Shown here in pieces: positions 5,742 to 6,899 of a stretch of 6,899 nt of DNA. The stretch spans positions 1-6,899 of the forward strand of contig DRPO01000201.1 of assembly GCA_011330835.1 (NCBI GenBank). Direction: 5' to 3'. The stretch is from Gammaproteobacteria bacterium (GTDB lineage: Bacteria > Pseudomonadota > Gammaproteobacteria > UWMA-0217). Both the position numbers and the translations under genes were made by a program. Below the pieces are notes generated by a model. It saw only the letters and a program-made list of their open reading frames with translations, was not told where the DNA came from and made no database searches. Within the stretch, counting starts at the first letter, position 1; every line of letters starts with the position of its first letter.

Positions 5742-6899
5742 CTATTGTCCCAGCGCTTGTCTGACGTGAGCCGCGAACCTGTCGGGCGGCATGAATCCGA
5801 CGACGCGGTAGGGCTTGTTTTCCTCGCCTTGGGTGTTGAAGAACATGATGGCGGGCGGTCCCACGACGCCGAAGTGCTTGAGCAGCGCGCGATCCTGGTC
5901 ATCATTGGCGGTCAGATCCGCTTGCAGCAATACCGCGTTGCCGAGCGCCGCCTTGACGGCTGGATCGGTAAAGGTCTGGTGTTCCATTTCCTTGCAGGAG
6001 ATGCACCAGTCCGCGTAGAAGTCGAGCATCACGGGTCTGCCGGCGGCCTTGGCCTGGGCGAGCGCCTGGCGGAAGCCGTCGAGCCCCTTGACGCGCTGAA
6101 ACGCCAACCCCTGCTCCGACTGGGCCGCGCCCGGGCCGCTGAACGCGCCCTTGAGCGGTTGCAGCACGTCCCGACCGCCGGCGGCGACGCCGACCATGAT
6201 CAGCACGCCATAGAGCAGCGTGGCGAAGCCCAGCCCTTTCCAGAGCTGGTGCCATTTGGAGAGCCCTTCCGGCAGGCTGCGCAGCGCGCCCATGTAGACG
6301 CCGGAGACGATCAGCAGCAGCGCCCAGAGCAGCATGGAAGCCGGCGCGGGGAGGATGCGCTCCAGCAGCCAGATGGCGACGCCCAGCAGCATGACGCCGA
6401 AGATGCCTTTCACGGCTTCCATCCATGCGCCCGCCTTGGGCAGCAAGGTGCCCGCCGATGCGCCGATCAGCAGCAGCGGCGCGCCCATGCCGATACTCAG
6501 CGCGAACAGGGCCATGCCGCCCAGCACCGCGTCGCCGGTCTGGCCGATATAGATCAACGCGCCGATCAGCGGCGCGGTGACGCAGGGGCCGACGATCAGC
6601 GCCGACAGCAGCCCCATGATGGCCGCGCTGAGAAACTTGCCGCCCTCCTGGTTATTGCTGATGGCGGTGAGTTTCGACTGGATCGAGGCCGGCATCTGCA
6701 ACTCGTAGAAGCCGAACATCGACAGCGACAGCAGCACGAAAATCACCGCGAAAAGGGTCAGAATCCACGGGTTCTGGAACCAGGCCTGCAAATTGGCGCC
6801 GAATAGCCCCGCCAATATCCCAACAACGGTGTAGGCCACCGCCATCGCCAACACATAGGACAGCGCCAGCAGGAAGCCGCGCATCGGCGTGACATTGTC
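5742..6899 (-). CDS. dsbD: Thiol:disulfide interchange protein DsbD, 5' end beyond the window
   Basis: DsbD carries electrons from cytoplasmic thioredoxin through the inner membrane to periplasmic thiol proteins. The last 385 residues are visible and the frame stays open to the right edge. The first in-frame ATG (6884) lies within the membrane domain and is not the true start. What is present, counting from that Met: several membrane helices over about 1-240, including VGPCVTAP with C101 (equivalent to the TM4 cysteine of E. coli DsbD), then a C-terminal periplasmic thioredoxin-like domain (about 255-380) with YADWCISC (C294, C297) and the GPP turn at 342-344. The partner membrane cysteine in TM1 and the N-terminal DsbD-alpha domain, if present, would lie outside. 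A shorter CcdA-type protein is unlikely because of the fused C-terminal domain. It is cotranscribed with tlpA. Confidence 0.93.
   Translation of the reverse strand, partial: DNVTPMRGFLLALSYVLAMAVAYTVVGILAGLFGANLQAWFQNPWILTLFAVIFVLLSLSMFGFYELQMPASIQSKLTAISNNQEGGKFLSAAIMGLLSALIVGPCVTAPLIGALIYIGQTGDAVLGGMALFALSIGMGAPLLLIGASAGTLLPKAGAWMEAVKGIFGVMLLGVAIWLLERILPAPASMLLWALLLIVSGVYMGALRSLPEGLSKWHQLWKGLGFATLLYGVLIMVGVAAGGRDVLQPLKGAFSGPGAAQSEQGLAFQRVKGLDGFRQALAQAKAAGRPVMLDFYADWCISCKEMEHQTFTDPAVKAALGNAVLLQADLTANDDQDRALLKHFGVVGPPAIMFFNTQGEENKPYRVVGFMPPDRFAAHVRQALGQ

Noticed and set aside
5745..6806. Long plus-strand frame of 353 codons opposite dsbD, rich in Q, H, R and D
   Set aside because: Antisense shadow of dsbD; low-complexity composition without any domain.
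6882..6884. ATG at 6884 as the start of dsbD
   Set aside because: The frame stays open to the window edge with DsbD-like sequence upstream (DNVTP), and this Met lies inside the membrane domain.

Overview
The window looks like a chromosomal segment from a sulfur-oxidising Beta- or Gammaproteobacterium. The evidence is a flavocytochrome c sulfide dehydrogenase pair (fccA-fccB), Gram-negative style DsbD and TlpA thiol-redox proteins, a queA-tgt queuosine pair, a tRNA-Leu gene with encoded CCA, and a GC-rich composition. I cannot name the genus from this sequence alone.

Layout, left to right: (1) 1-212 is non-coding. It holds a GC-rich palindrome at the window edge and a strong rho-independent terminator that ends the fccAB transcript. 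(2) 213-2118, minus strand: fccA (diheme cytochrome c, perfect Shine-Dalgarno) followed 13 nt later by fccB (Tat-exported FAD subunit). (3) 2119-2561 is a 443-nt gap, AT-richer than its surroundings on the fccA side. It has weak promoter-like motifs and several hairpins but no convincing gene. (4) 2562-4690, minus strand: queA then tgt, overlapping by 4 nt (ATGA). (5) 4691-4821 is a divergent control region. (6) 4822-4908, plus strand: tRNA-Leu(CAA). (7) 4909-5159 is an intergenic stretch between converging transcripts, with REP-like hairpin repeats. (8) 5160-6899, minus strand: a dsbD gene cut by the right edge, then tlpA 3 nt after its stop.

How the parts fit: FccA and FccB form a periplasmic sulfide dehydrogenase that passes electrons from sulfide through FAD and a disulfide to two c-type hemes. 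DsbD and TlpA carry reducing power across the inner membrane to periplasmic thiols. Such systems are commonly needed for cytochrome c maturation, so they may indirectly serve FccA; this is inference. QueA and Tgt act in the cytoplasm on tRNA queuosine modification and are housekeeping genes.

I found no previously undescribed biological system here. The items most worth a second look are the replacement of the usual yajC-secDF context downstream of tgt by a long gap plus fccAB, the REP-like repeats, and a speculative small-RNA-like unit in that gap.
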